The notes: generated by a model not told the origin, from the letters alone. Positions 17,623 to 25,956 are shown, counted from the stretch's first letter. The stretch is 64,000 nt of DNA from an uncultured Spartobacteria bacterium (GCA_938011325.1 CALLUD010000006.1:186001-250000), one strand, 5' to 3'. Translations and numbers: made by a program.

Positions 17623-18152
17623 GGCTCGACCACTCGTGCACGAATTGCTTGTTCGGCTGCCTGCAACGGCACGGAGGCGAAGTCCTGCCCGTCTCCAGCT
17701 TCCAGACCGAGGTCCGCCGCAAACCGCCCGGGAATCGCGACCATCCCCTGCTCCACCGGCCATCCTCCCCCGGCCCAGCCAACCAGCGGACATGCACGCC
17801 CCGACTCCCCCGACACAAAGAGCAAATACCCGGCGCCCGCGGTGAACTGAGGCATGCCATCGACCTTCATCTCGAGGTCGTCGATTTTTCCGCCCAGAAA
17901 CCGCAACTCGAAGCTCCCGGGCATCCCACCCTTCAATGCCTGCAGCGTCGAAAAACGCACCGTCGTCACGATGGGGCGGCCTCGATCCGTTACCTCACGC
18001 GCCGATTGAACGGATTCCGCCCGCGCCACGACGATGGCCTGCGACTTCGATATCTGCTCATCGAGCGAGAGTTCTTCGACCGTCGTCGCCATCGCAAAGG
18101 CGGCTGACAATCCGAGCAACAGTCCGGGGGGAAAAACGCGAAAACAACGCAC
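17619..18152 (-). CDS. Secreted protein of unknown function, partner of the matrixin-like protease
   Basis: A 177-residue protein with a signal peptide (MRCFRVFPPGLLLGLSAAFAMA). The mature part is beta-rich: ISKSQAIVVARAESVQS, then VRFSTLQALKGGMPGSFELRFLGG and FTAGAGYLLFVSGES. It overlaps the protease gene by four bases (ATGA), so the two are translationally coupled. The coupling suggests a chaperone, inhibitor or accessory factor for the protease. I do not know a named family for it, and the role is inference from position. Confidence 0.62.
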   Translation of the reverse strand: MRCFRVFPPGLLLGLSAAFAMATTVEELSLDEQISKSQAIVVARAESVQSAREVTDRGRPIVTTVRFSTLQALKGGMPGSFELRFLGGKIDDLEMKVDGMPQFTAGAGYLLFVSGESGRACPLVGWAGGGWPVEQGMVAIPGRFAADLGLEAGDGQDFASVPLQAAEQAIRARVVEP

Positions 18153-18191
18153 CCGCCACGGTTTACCGGATTGCGTGGAATTGCAACCGCG

Positions 18192-18932
18192 TCAGGGCGC
18201 CCGCCACTCCCGGCAGTCCCAGCCGAACCGCCGTTCCAGCTCGGCGATCTCCGGCTCGAAACACTCCAGCAAAAACGCGCGATCCTCCGCCGGCATCCCG
18301 CTCCGCTGCCGCGGTCCGCAGGGAGGAACGTCGATCGTCACATCCGGGATCCCCAGAAAATGGCTCACCCGGTTCACCACCGATTGCGCGTCGGCCCGCA
18401 GCTCTTCGTTTCGAAGAATCAGCATCTGCGACATCGGAAAATAACGCGTCAGACGGTCGATCTGCCGGGAATAAAAGCCGCGATCGACGTAGCTGTAGAA
18501 TCGATGCTGCAACGGCAGTGCCTCGCTGCAGCGCTCGGCCTCACGCCGGATCGCCTCGCCGAAAGGCAGCGTCTCCTCGCCGCGCCGTGTTGTCATCGCC
18601 CAATGCGACCATGCGCGCTCGATGGGATTGCGCAGGATCATGATGAGCTTCAGCGCGGGATTGTATCGCCACATCCGCTCGGCGGCGGGTTCCCAATACA
18701 TGTAAACCGGCGTCGCCTCCCCGAGCACCAGCGTTTCCGGGGTCGGGGAAAAATGCGCATGATAGGCGGCATAGGCCGGCCGTTCGCCGCGGAAGTAGCG
18801 ATCGTCGTCAAAAAAATGGAGCTCCTTCTCGTCGGCAAAGCCGATGTGAGGATGACGCCGCAACAGCGCCTCCAGCGCGGTGGTGCCGCCTTTTTGGGTG
18901 CCGGCAATGACGAAGTGAATTCGATCAATCAC
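18192..18932 (-). CDS. Sulfotransferase domain protein
   Basis: About 246 residues from the GTG at 18932, which lies one base after the SUI1-like gene stop (18934); an ATG at 18995 would add 21 residues not typical of the family and overlap that gene. The PAPS loop is IAGTQKGGTTALEALL, followed by HPHIGFADEKELHFFDDDRYF; the 3'-phosphate motif is MILRNPIERAWSHWA. This matches the classical bacterial/heparan sulfate N-deacetylase-like sulfotransferase family rather than the IPK-type paralogues at 7-10.7 kb. The acceptor is unknown. It may add sulfate to the same envelope glycans. Confidence 0.82.
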   Translation of the reverse strand: MIDRIHFVIAGTQKGGTTALEALLRRHPHIGFADEKELHFFDDDRYFRGERPAYAAYHAHFSPTPETLVLGEATPVYMYWEPAAERMWRYNPALKLIMILRNPIERAWSHWAMTTRRGEETLPFGEAIRREAERCSEALPLQHRFYSYVDRGFYSRQIDRLTRYFPMSQMLILRNEELRADAQSVVNRVSHFLGIPDVTIDVPPCGPRQRSGMPAEDRAFLLECFEPEIAELERRFGWDCREWRAP

Positions 18933-18933
18933 G

Positions 18934-19296
18934 TCAAACACCCGCGACCCGAAATCCTTCGCGCTCGAAAAATGCCCGCACGCGGCCTGCGTCATCCCCC
19001 TGCAGCTCGATTTCGCGCCCGCTCACCGTGCCTCCGCAACCACACGATTGCTTGGCCCTCCGCGCCAGCGACTCGAGTTCGATACCGTCGTGGAATCCAC
19101 TGGCAACAATCACCGTCTTCCCACCGCGGTGCGCCTTCTCCCGGCGAAGCACAATCCGCCCCAATTCGTTTTTTGCGGGACGTTTCTCGACCGGAACCTC
19201 CTCGGGTCCCGGCGGCAACCCGCCGATCTCGAGGCTGGCAAAGGGATTCCCCGACAGCGGCGTCTGGGTTTGCGAAACCGGAATCTTCTTGGACAC
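18934..19296 (-). CDS. SUI1/YciH-family translation-factor-like protein
   Basis: A 120-residue protein starting with GTG at 19296. The C-terminal 80 residues match the SUI1 fold (eukaryotic eIF1, bacterial YciH): RIVLRREKAHRGGKTVIVASGF, then CGCGGTVSGREIELQGDDAGRVRAFFEREGF. The basic first half and glycine-cysteine turn are characteristic. YciH can influence start-site fidelity in vitro in E. coli; its cellular role is not settled. The N-terminal 40 residues (QTQTPLSGNPFASLEIGGLP) are a family-typical linker. It is the first gene of a short minus-strand unit with the sulfotransferase downstream. Confidence 0.85.
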   Translation of the reverse strand: MSKKIPVSQTQTPLSGNPFASLEIGGLPPGPEEVPVEKRPAKNELGRIVLRREKAHRGGKTVIVASGFHDGIELESLARRAKQSCGCGGTVSGREIELQGDDAGRVRAFFEREGFRVAGV

Positions 19297-19405
19297 GACG
19301 GAAATTGAAACACACCCGGCTCGAAGGGCACGGAGATTTTACGCAACGGCTTCGCTCCGTTTCTCGCTGGGAATTCCGCGCGCGGAAGTCCTAACTGGAC
19401 GGTTC

Positions 19406-20215
19406 ATGGATCGAACCTGTGTCGTCATTCTCGGCATGCACCGCAGCGGCACCTCGGCGCTGGCGGGGGTGTTGAGGAATCTGGGCGTCGATTTTGGCAG
19501 CGCGCTCATCGGGGCCAACGAGTGGAATCCCATGGGCCACTTCGAAATGGAGAACGTCGTCGCGTTCAACGACCGTCTCCTGCGGCACTTCCGCTCGCGC
19601 TGGAAACGCAGCTTTGCCCTGCCCGCGAACTGGCGGGAACGAATGCCCGCGGAATTTTCGTCCTTCAAGCTCGATGTCCCGCCCGGCGAGCCATGGGGAT
19701 TGAAGGACCCTCGCATGTGCCGGCTGGTGCCCGTCTGGCGCGACATTCTCAACCGGCACGGCAGCTCCATCCGCGTCGTGCATTGCGTTCGCGAGCCCTC
19801 CGAGGTGGCCGCGTCGCTGCATACGCGCGATCAGATATCCTGCGCCGCCGCCTACGGCCTTTGGATCGAGCACCTGTGCGCCGCCGAGGCGGATACGCGC
19901 GACCTGCCCCGACTCTTTGTCCGCTACGAAGACCTTCTGCTCCAATCGCGGGAGACCATCGCCCGCATCGCCGGTTTTCTTCATCTCGAGGTCACCGACG
20001 CTGCGGTCGATTTTCTCGAGCCGTCCCTGCGCCGATCCGAAACCGGCGAGGCGCCGCCTCTGTGCGCCCGGCTCTACCGCTCCATCGAGAACGACCAGGA
20101 ACTCCGGCCCCTCGTGGACGAGATCCAAAGTTTGCAGCGCTTCCGAGAAGACGCCGTGCGCTCCGAAGCTCCCCAGCACGGCTGGAGGGCGACGATCCGG
20201 CGGATGCTTTCCTGA
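19406..20215 (+). CDS. Sulfotransferase-family protein
   Basis: A 269-residue protein starting at the ATG at 19406; the open frame extends further upstream but that part antiparallels the SUI1 gene. The PAPS loop is VVILGMHRSGTSALAGVLRNLG at residues 6-27, then GHFEMENVVAFNDRLL. IRVVHCVREPSEVAASLHTRD fits the 3'-phosphate motif. This GMHRSGTS class is common in glycan loci. It is divergently oriented to the SUI1 gene, with the promoter region in 19297-19405, and 47 bases upstream of the pcm gene. Target unknown. Confidence 0.82.
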   Translation: MDRTCVVILGMHRSGTSALAGVLRNLGVDFGSALIGANEWNPMGHFEMENVVAFNDRLLRHFRSRWKRSFALPANWRERMPAEFSSFKLDVPPGEPWGLKDPRMCRLVPVWRDILNRHGSSIRVVHCVREPSEVAASLHTRDQISCAAAYGLWIEHLCAAEADTRDLPRLFVRYEDLLLQSRETIARIAGFLHLEVTDAAVDFLEPSLRRSETGEAPPLCARLYRSIENDQELRPLVDEIQSLQRFREDAVRSEAPQHGWRATIRRMLS

Positions 20216-20262
20216 GCACGCGGCATGCCCGTTGCATGCCGGGCCAATCCAGCTCAGGTTGA

Positions 20263-20955
20263 ATGGTGACACCGCTGCTCCTGTTTCTCATGGGCATGAT
20301 TCTCGGCTGGTCGCCGTCGTGGGAGGAATTGCGCGCGCAAATGGTCGCCAGGCAGCTCGCCGCGCGCGACATCCACAACCCCCGCGTGCTCGAAGCCATG
20401 CGAACCGTGCCGCGTCACGAATTCGTCCCCGAGGAATATCGCGCCTCCGCCTACAGCGACGCCCCCCTCCCAATCGGCCACGGTCAGACCATCTCGCAGC
20501 CATACATCGTCGCGCTGATGACCCAGCTGCTCGACCCGCAACCCGGCGACCGCGTGCTCGAAATCGGCACGGGCTCAGGCTATCAGGCCGCGGTTCTTTC
20601 CCCGCTGGTGAAGGAGGTCTACTCCATCGAAATCGTCGAGCCACTGGCCGCGCAGGCAAAGCAAACCCTCGCGCGCCTCGGCTGCAACAACGTCCACACC
20701 AAAACCGGCGACGGTTACCAAGGCTGGCCCGAAGCCGCTCCATTCGACGCGATCATCGTCACCTGCGCGCCGGATCACGTTCCGCAGCCCTTGATCGACC
20801 AGTTGAACGACGGTGGCCGTCTCGTGATTCCCGTCGGCGAAGGCGTGCAGGAATTGATCCTGATGCGCAAAACCGGCGACCACCTTTCCCGCGAATCCGT
20901 CACGCCCGTCCGCTTCGTCCCCATGACCGGCCAGGCCGAGGAATCCGGCAACTGA
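20263..20955 (+). CDS. pcm: Protein-L-isoaspartate O-methyltransferase
   Basis: A 230-residue protein that methylates isoaspartyl residues in damaged proteins, with SAM as donor. Core motifs: DAPLPIGHGQTISQPYIVALMTQLL (family signature), VLEIGTGSGYQAAVLSPL (SAM loop), FDAIIVTCAPDHVPQPLIDQL and GRLVIPVG. The N-terminus (MVTPLLLFLMGMILGW) is hydrophobic and looks like a signal peptide or membrane anchor, unlike the usual cytoplasmic enzyme; a periplasmic form is possible. A later start within the frame would remove this segment, but family alignment begins only at about residue 20, so both are possible. Confidence 0.87.
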   Translation: MVTPLLLFLMGMILGWSPSWEELRAQMVARQLAARDIHNPRVLEAMRTVPRHEFVPEEYRASAYSDAPLPIGHGQTISQPYIVALMTQLLDPQPGDRVLEIGTGSGYQAAVLSPLVKEVYSIEIVEPLAAQAKQTLARLGCNNVHTKTGDGYQGWPEAAPFDAIIVTCAPDHVPQPLIDQLNDGGRLVIPVGEGVQELILMRKTGDHLSRESVTPVRFVPMTGQAEESGN

Positions 20956-21000
20956 TCCATGGCGGACCGATCGGGGCCGCGTGCCCCCCGGACCTGACGT

Positions 21001-22815
21001 TTACTGCTCCATTTTCGACGCGGCGCGCTTGCGGGCGGTGGCGTCGAGGATCTTCTTTCGGAGGCGGAGCGACTTGGGCGTGATCTCGACGTATTCGTCG
21101 GGCGCGATGTATTCGATGGCGCGCTCAAGGCTGAGCACCACCGGCGGCGCGAGCTGGATGCCCTTGCCCTCACCCTGCGAGCGCATGTTGGTGAGCTTTT
21201 TCGCTTTGCAGGGATTCACGGGCATGTCGTCCGGCCGGGCGTTTTCGCCGACAATCATTCCTTCGTAAACCTCCTCCTGCGGTCCGATGAACAGACGGCC
21301 ACGCTCCTGGATCGAATCAAGCGCGTAGGCCATGCTGGTGCCGGACTCCATGGAAACGAGCACGCCCTTGCCGCGGCTCGGGATGTCGCCCTTGTGCGGA
21401 CCGTATTCCTTGAAGAGGTGCGAGGCGATGCCCATGCCCTTCGTCATGTTCACGAGATCGGTTTCGAAGCCGATCAATCCGCGCGTGGGAATGATCGCCT
21501 CGACGAGCACGCTGTGCGGATTGTGCTCCATATTCACGATCTCGGCCTTTCTGCTGGCAAGGGACTGGAGAATGTCGCCCAGATCATCGGGCGGAACGTC
21601 GACATAGAGCGTCTCCATCGGCTCGAGAAGATTGCCCGCCTCGTCGCGTTTGAAGATGACCTCAGGGCGCGAGACCATGATCTCGAAGCCTTCGCGGCGC
21701 ATCTGCTCCACGAGCACGGCGATCTGCATTTCGCCGCGGGCCTTCACTTCGAAGTGGCCGGCCACCTCGGTCTCGCTGACGACCAGGGAAACGTTCGTGC
21801 GCGTCTCGCGAATCAGGCGGTCCTTGATCTGGCGCGCGGTGAGCAGTTTGCCCTCGCGACCGGCCAGCGGGCCGTCGTTCACGCAAATCTTCATTCCGAT
21901 CGTCGGGGGATCGATGTCGACAAAGGGCAGCGCCTCACGCTCCTCGCTGTCGACGAGCGTCTCACCAATGAAAACCTCCTCGAACCCGGCAAGGCCGATG
22001 ATGTCGCCCGCGCTGGCACTCTCGATCTGCACCTTTTCGAGACCTTCGTGGCCGAAGATCGCGGTGACCGTCTTGCGCTCCTTCGAGCCGTCCTTGTGAA
22101 TGCACACGATGCTCTGGCCAACCTTCACCGACCCGCTGATGATGCGGCCGTAGGCGATTCGCCCGAGGTAGTCGCTGTAGTCGAGGTTCGACACGAGCAT
22201 CTGGAAAAAGGTCTGGTCGGACTTCGGCGGCGGCGGGATGTGCTGCACGATCGCCTCGTAGAGCGGCTGCATCGTGGTGCTGGCGTCATCGAGTTCCTTC
22301 TTCGCAAACCCCGCCTTCGCGCTTGCGTAAATGTGAGGGAAGTCGAGCTGCTCGTCGGTGGCATCAAGCTCGAGGAAGAGCTCGAAAACCATGTCGAGGA
22401 CCTTGTGCGGGCGGGCGTTCTCGCGATCGATCTTGTTGATGACAACAATCGGCTTGAGGCCGTTTTCCATCGCCTTGCGCAGCACGAACTTCGTCTGCGC
22501 CTGCGGGCCGTCGTGGGAATCCACCACCAGCAGCACGCCGTCGACCATTTTCATGATTCGCTCCACCTCGCCGCCGAAATCGGCGTGGCCCGGCGTGTCC
22601 ACGATATTGATGCGGTAGCCGTTCCACCGGAATGCGGCGTTCTTGGCCTTGATCGTGATCCCCTTCTCCTTTTCGAGATCCATCGAGTCCATCACCCGCT
22701 CATCGACCCTCTGGTTTTCACGGAAAGTGCCCGCCTGCTTGAGCAGCTGGTCGACGAGGGTGGTTTTGCCGTGGTCGACGTGCGCGATGATGGCGATGTT
22801 GCGGATATTTTCCAT
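21001..22815 (-). CDS. typA: Ribosome-associated GTPase TypA/BipA
   Basis: A 604-residue translational GTPase. G1 is AHVDHGKTTLVDQLL, G3 DTPGHADFGGEVERI and G4 NKIDRENARPHKV, followed by elongation-factor domains II, III and V and the BipA-specific C-terminal region (TSMAYALDSIQERGRLFIGPQEEVYEGMIVGENARPDDM). BipA acts on ribosome assembly and stress adaptation at low temperature. The length agrees with the usual 600-615 residues. It is transcribed alone, divergent from the DUF1460-like gene. Confidence 0.95.
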   Translation of the reverse strand: MENIRNIAIIAHVDHGKTTLVDQLLKQAGTFRENQRVDERVMDSMDLEKEKGITIKAKNAAFRWNGYRINIVDTPGHADFGGEVERIMKMVDGVLLVVDSHDGPQAQTKFVLRKAMENGLKPIVVINKIDRENARPHKVLDMVFELFLELDATDEQLDFPHIYASAKAGFAKKELDDASTTMQPLYEAIVQHIPPPPKSDQTFFQMLVSNLDYSDYLGRIAYGRIISGSVKVGQSIVCIHKDGSKERKTVTAIFGHEGLEKVQIESASAGDIIGLAGFEEVFIGETLVDSEEREALPFVDIDPPTIGMKICVNDGPLAGREGKLLTARQIKDRLIRETRTNVSLVVSETEVAGHFEVKARGEMQIAVLVEQMRREGFEIMVSRPEVIFKRDEAGNLLEPMETLYVDVPPDDLGDILQSLASRKAEIVNMEHNPHSVLVEAIIPTRGLIGFETDLVNMTKGMGIASHLFKEYGPHKGDIPSRGKGVLVSMESGTSMAYALDSIQERGRLFIGPQEEVYEGMIVGENARPDDMPVNPCKAKKLTNMRSQGEGKGIQLAPPVVLSLERAIEYIAPDEYVEITPKSLRLRKKILDATARKRAASKMEQ

Positions 22816-22945
22816 GCGTGGTCCCGAAAAAATGGACGCGCACTATGCGGGCGGCCATGGGCGCTGTCAACGGCGCCTTTTGAGTGGCCTCCCCGTCACG
22901 CTGCGCGATCGCGTTTCCGCGATCCACCTTGCGAGGCGTCGCGGC

Positions 22946-23014
22946 TCACTGCATGCAGCAGCACGCGGAGAGGAGGGAGCCGGTCAGCACGAGCAGGAGG
23001 ACGCGACAGGACAT
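22946..23014 (-). CDS. Possible tiny lipoprotein (22 residues)
   Basis: The frame reads MSCRVLLLVLTGSLLSACCC and then Met-Gln and stop. It consists of a signal-like hydrophobic stretch ending in an LSAC lipobox with almost nothing after it. This resembles small entericidin-like lipoproteins in outline only. It lies between the divergent typA and DUF1460-like genes and no clear ribosome-binding site precedes it, so it may be chance. Confidence 0.2.
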   Translation of the reverse strand: MSCRVLLLVLTGSLLSACCCMQ

Positions 23015-23085
23015 GGCGCGACTCTGTCGGGCGCGTCTCCCATTGTAAAGGCCTTGCACCGCCCGATCGAAGGATACATTGGACC

Positions 23086-23976
23086 ATGTCCCGTTTCCTT
23101 CGACCGGCCACGCTCGTCGCTCTGCTCCTGATCCCGCTCGCGTCCTTTGCCAGGGAATGGCTGCCGCTTTCGAAGACCTTCAAGGGCGAGGCGAAGTTCC
23201 AGCGGCTCCTCGCCCGTGCCCGGCAGGAAAACTGGCGGGCGTTGCCGATCGGCGAGCGCACGGCAAAGGTCGGCATGGCTCTGCTGGGCACCCCTTACGT
23301 GAACTACACGCTCGAGATCGACGATCATATCGAGGCCCCGAGCGCGAATTTCGAAGGAATGGACTGCTGGACGTTCTACGAAATCTCGCTGGCATTTGCC
23401 CGGATGATCCGTGAGAAGCCCGTCGGCGCCACGCCGCAGGACCTGCTCCGGTTCATCGAGCTCGAGCGCTATCGCGACGGCAAGTGTGACGGAAGCTACC
23501 TGTCGCGGATGCATTTCCTTGAGGAGGTCTTCGCCGACAACACCCGGCGCGGACTCGCCATCAACCCGACGCGCGAGCTGGGCGGCGTGCGACTGCAACG
23601 AAACATCACCGAGATGACCTCCGCGTGGAGAAGCTATCGCTACCTGCGCAACAACCCGTCGTTGCTGCCCAAAATGGCGCGAATTCAGGAAAAGGTCTCC
23701 GCGCTGCCCGTTTATCACATTCCGAAGTCGAAGGTGGCCTCGGTCGAAAAATACCTGCGCACCGGCGACATCATTGCCATCACCTCGCGTGATACCAGCG
23801 GCTACACCTCCCACGTCGGCATTGCGGTGAAGCAGAAGGACGGCGTCCACCTCATGCACGCCACGTCCAGCAGGTCCCGCGGGCGCAAGTGCATCCTCGA
23901 CGTGCGGATCTCCGAATATCTGAACCGGTCAAAGGACCACTACGGAATCATTGTGTATCGTCCCAAGGACGTATGA
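23086..23976 (+). CDS. Secreted DUF1460-like (N-acetylmuramoyl-L-alanine amidase-like) protein
   Basis: A 296-residue protein starting at the ATG at 23086, with a signal peptide (MSRFLRPATLVALLLIPLASFA). The catalytic-type cysteine is in FEGMDCWTFYEISLAFARM, and the histidine is in TSGYTSHVGIAVKQKDGVHLMHATS. These two blocks match the DUF1460 family, a papain-like (NlpC/P60-related) fold proposed to cut peptidoglycan. The rest (LGTPYVNYTLE) agrees with the family's substrate-groove region. Its product is probably periplasmic and acts on the cell wall. It is divergent from typA. Confidence 0.72.
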   Translation: MSRFLRPATLVALLLIPLASFAREWLPLSKTFKGEAKFQRLLARARQENWRALPIGERTAKVGMALLGTPYVNYTLEIDDHIEAPSANFEGMDCWTFYEISLAFARMIREKPVGATPQDLLRFIELERYRDGKCDGSYLSRMHFLEEVFADNTRRGLAINPTRELGGVRLQRNITEMTSAWRSYRYLRNNPSLLPKMARIQEKVSALPVYHIPKSKVASVEKYLRTGDIIAITSRDTSGYTSHVGIAVKQKDGVHLMHATSSRSRGRKCILDVRISEYLNRSKDHYGIIVYRPKDV

Positions 23977-24058
23977 TGTAATATCAAGTAAATAGGCCGT
24001 GCTCCCCACTGACTCTTGCGGCCCGATGTGATACCCGCTGTTATTTCCTCCGCCATTT

Positions 24059-25171
24059 ATGAATGACCTTCTGGACACGTCGGCCGCCCAGCGTAAGCGC
24101 CTGCGACGCATTATCATGCTGGTCATCCTCATCAGCATTGGCGTCCACGTTCTCTTCGGGATAGGAGCCGGCATCTGGGTCATTGCCCGCTACTTCACCC
24201 AGCCAAAGGCGCAGTTCGTTGCCCAGAAGACGGTCAACATGGAGCCGGAGGAGCGCAAGCACCGGCTTGCCATGAGCGAAGTGGAATCCATCCGCCCGAA
24301 GCCGGTTTACAACAACCGCATCCAGAGCCTGCGCCCCTCCACCCTCGCCCTGCCGGATCTGCCAAAACTGCCGGTCGACACCTCCGTGCCTCTCGATACG
24401 GAAAGTCTGGTCAGCGACCAAATGGAGGGCATCGGCGGCTCCGCGGGAGCCGGGAGTGGCACGGGCGGCGGCTTTTTCGGCGGAACTGGCAATGCCGGGA
24501 GCGGCCTGCTCGCCGGCAATCTGTATGACTTGAAAAAGGACAGCCAGGGCCAGCCGGTCCAGATGGACGACACCACTTATCTCGACGTGATCAACAAGCT
24601 GTCCCGCTCCGGTTCAACGGAATCCGCCCTCCGCCGCTTCTACCGCGCTCCAGACACCCTTTACATGCCGCGCGTTGCCATTCCGGTCATCAACGCCAAC
24701 GAAGCCCCGAAAGCCTTCAAGGTGGATGGCAAGGTGCAGCCGAAATATTGGGTCGCCGTTTACAGAGGCCGCATGATCGCCCCCGAGTCCGGCAGCTTCA
24801 AGTTCCTCGGCTTCGCGGACGACATTCTTCTCGTGAAGATCAACGACCGCCTCGTCTTGGACGGAAGCCTCCTCGGCGCCACACGGCTCCACAAGCGGGA
24901 GGGTCTCTCCTTCAGTGTCGAGAAAGGCAAGGCCTACGATATTGAGGTCATCGTGGGTGAGTGTCCCGGCGGCTACTTCAACGCGTGGCTTCAGCTCCAG
25001 AAGCAGGGTTCGGGCGACAAGCCCTACTGGTTCCGGATGAACGACGAGAAGATCACTTACACCTCCCGCACCGGGGATGGTCAGCAGCAAAATCCTCCGA
25101 GCACGGTCAACGGCCCCGTCTGGTGGCCGGCACCTGTAAAGGCGTCTACCAAGGCCCCAATCGGCCTCTAA
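24059..25171 (+). CDS. Membrane-anchored protein with PA14-like domain
   Basis: A 370-residue protein: a short cytoplasmic N-terminus, one membrane segment (residues 17-42, IIMLVILISIGVHVLFGIGAG), a low-complexity Gly/Ser linker (GGSAGAGSGTGGGFFGGTG) at about 124-145, and a C-terminal beta domain. The latter has GSFKFLGFADDILLVKINDRLVLDG, the strand-turn-strand pattern of PA14/GLEYA-type carbohydrate-binding domains. Role: anchored periplasmic carbohydrate- or wall-binding protein is an inference. The ATG overlaps a preceding T-rich stretch. It lies 53 bases upstream of the mraZ promoter. Confidence 0.6.
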   Translation: MNDLLDTSAAQRKRLRRIIMLVILISIGVHVLFGIGAGIWVIARYFTQPKAQFVAQKTVNMEPEERKHRLAMSEVESIRPKPVYNNRIQSLRPSTLALPDLPKLPVDTSVPLDTESLVSDQMEGIGGSAGAGSGTGGGFFGGTGNAGSGLLAGNLYDLKKDSQGQPVQMDDTTYLDVINKLSRSGSTESALRRFYRAPDTLYMPRVAIPVINANEAPKAFKVDGKVQPKYWVAVYRGRMIAPESGSFKFLGFADDILLVKINDRLVLDGSLLGATRLHKREGLSFSVEKGKAYDIEVIVGECPGGYFNAWLQLQKQGSGDKPYWFRMNDEKITYTSRTGDGQQQNPPSTVNGPVWWPAPVKASTKAPIGL

Positions 25172-25195
25172 GCCGCCACCCGCGGCAGTTCGTCC

Positions 25196-25223
25196 TCAGG
25201 TTCGCCTGAACCCGCCTCTTTTT
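25196..25223 (+). terminator. UUCG-loop hairpin plus T-run, weak terminator before mraZ
   Basis: A TCAGG-TTCG-CCTGA hairpin (25196-25209) is followed, after a C-rich spacer, by TTTTT at 25219-25223. The UUCG tetraloop is very stable, but the stem is only 5 bp and the spacer is long. It could end the PA14-like gene transcript just before the dcw promoter. Confidence 0.4.
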
Positions 25224-25224
25224 C

Positions 25225-25253
25225 TTGACGCGCGTAAAGCGATGTGGTGAAAA
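25225..25253 (+). promoter_or_regulatory. Candidate sigma-70-type promoter of mraZ and the dcw cluster
   Basis: TTGACG at 25225-25230 is followed after 17 bases by TGAAAA at 25248-25253, a good -35 with a weak -10. The first MraZ operator repeat overlaps the -10, as expected for a repressible promoter. This is a by-eye consensus match. Confidence 0.45.
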
Positions 25254-25278
25254 GTGGGGCGTTGTGGGGCCACGTGGT
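25244..25278 (+). promoter_or_regulatory. MraZ operator: four GTGG(G/T) direct repeats at exact 10-bp spacing
   Basis: GTGGT at 25244, GTGGG at 25254, GTGGG at 25264 and GTGGT at 25274 recur with a perfect 10-bp period and 5-base spacers. MraZ in E. coli and Mycoplasma is known to bind TGGGN-type direct repeats with 5-bp spacers upstream of mraZ; this site has one more repeat than the usual three. It indicates negative autoregulation of the cluster. The start codon of mraZ (25296) lies 18 bases downstream. Confidence 0.75.
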
Positions 25279-25295
25279 ATGTAAACCCTAATCAA

Positions 25296-25745
25296 ATGCC
25301 GAGGGAAGCTACAGTGATTTACGCGGGAACCTTCCATCGCACGATGGATGCGAAGAACCGCGTGACCGTGCCCTCGGAGTGGCTCACGGGTGATGGGGAG
25401 ACGTTCTTCGTGCTTCCGGCCAAGGAGAACCTCAGCGTGATGCCCGCCCAGGAACTGGCCCGCCAGGAGGAGGAACTCCGCGAAATGCTCCCCGCCGGTC
25501 CGGCCCGTCAGCAGGCGTTGCGCGCCATTTACAGCTCCGCCCGGCAGATTGTCCCCGACAAGCAGGGACGAATCCTCCTTCCCGAGGAATATTGCAAGCG
25601 CGCTGCGCTGGACACCGAAGTGGTGTTCGTCGGCGTGAAGAATCGTTTTGAAATCTGGAGTGCGGCGAAACGGTCGAGCGCCGCCGAGCAGGAGTCGGAA
25701 CTCTCCGAAGAGGTCCGGAACGCACTGGAGGCGTTGGGACTCTAA
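25296..25745 (+). CDS. mraZ: Transcriptional regulator MraZ
   Basis: A 149-residue protein starting at the ATG at 25296; a GTG-type longer start at 25254 would overlap the operator. It has the two AbrB-like swapped-hairpin domains of MraZ: YAGTFHRTMDAKNRVTVPSEW at the N-terminus and ARQIVPDKQGRILLPEEYCKRA in the second half. MraZ forms octameric rings that bind its own operator and represses or modulates cell-division gene expression. The four-repeat site lies immediately upstream. First gene of the dcw cluster, followed by a small ORF and rsmH. Confidence 0.92.
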   Translation: MPREATVIYAGTFHRTMDAKNRVTVPSEWLTGDGETFFVLPAKENLSVMPAQELARQEEELREMLPAGPARQQALRAIYSSARQIVPDKQGRILLPEEYCKRAALDTEVVFVGVKNRFEIWSAAKRSSAAEQESELSEEVRNALEALGL

Positions 25746-25781
25746 CCATGGAGGATTTCGTCGAATGAGGGCCCGGGCCGC

Positions 25782-25940
25782 GTGAACAAATCCGGACGCA
25801 AGTTTCTCTTCGGCTTTTCGCCGACGAAAGACCCCGACGGAAAAATCACCGGCTCCGCCGCCATCAAGATCAAACCTCGCAACGCGTATGAATTGCTTGG
25901 ACTTCGAAGACCCCCTCGACCTGCTTTTGGAAAATTCTGA
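25782..25940 (+). CDS. Small basic ORF between mraZ and rsmH, unrecognised
   Basis: The GTG at 25782 opens a 52-residue frame (MNKSGRKFLFGFSPTKDPDG... ending RRPPRPAFGKF), ending 16 bases before the better rsmH start at 25957. It is strongly basic, without signal peptide or membrane segment. A GAGGG about 12 bases upstream is a poor ribosome-binding site. Its fit between the two genes favours it slightly. No family recognised. Confidence 0.35.
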   Translation: MNKSGRKFLFGFSPTKDPDGKITGSAAIKIKPRNAYELLGLRRPPRPAFGKF

Positions 25941-25956
25941 GCCCGCCCCTGGTTGC

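Noticed and set aside
25257..25278. Reading the GTGG repeats before mraZ as part of the mraZ coding sequence (start at 25254)
   Set aside because: The repeats follow the known MraZ box layout and the ATG at 25296 gives the normal N-terminus.
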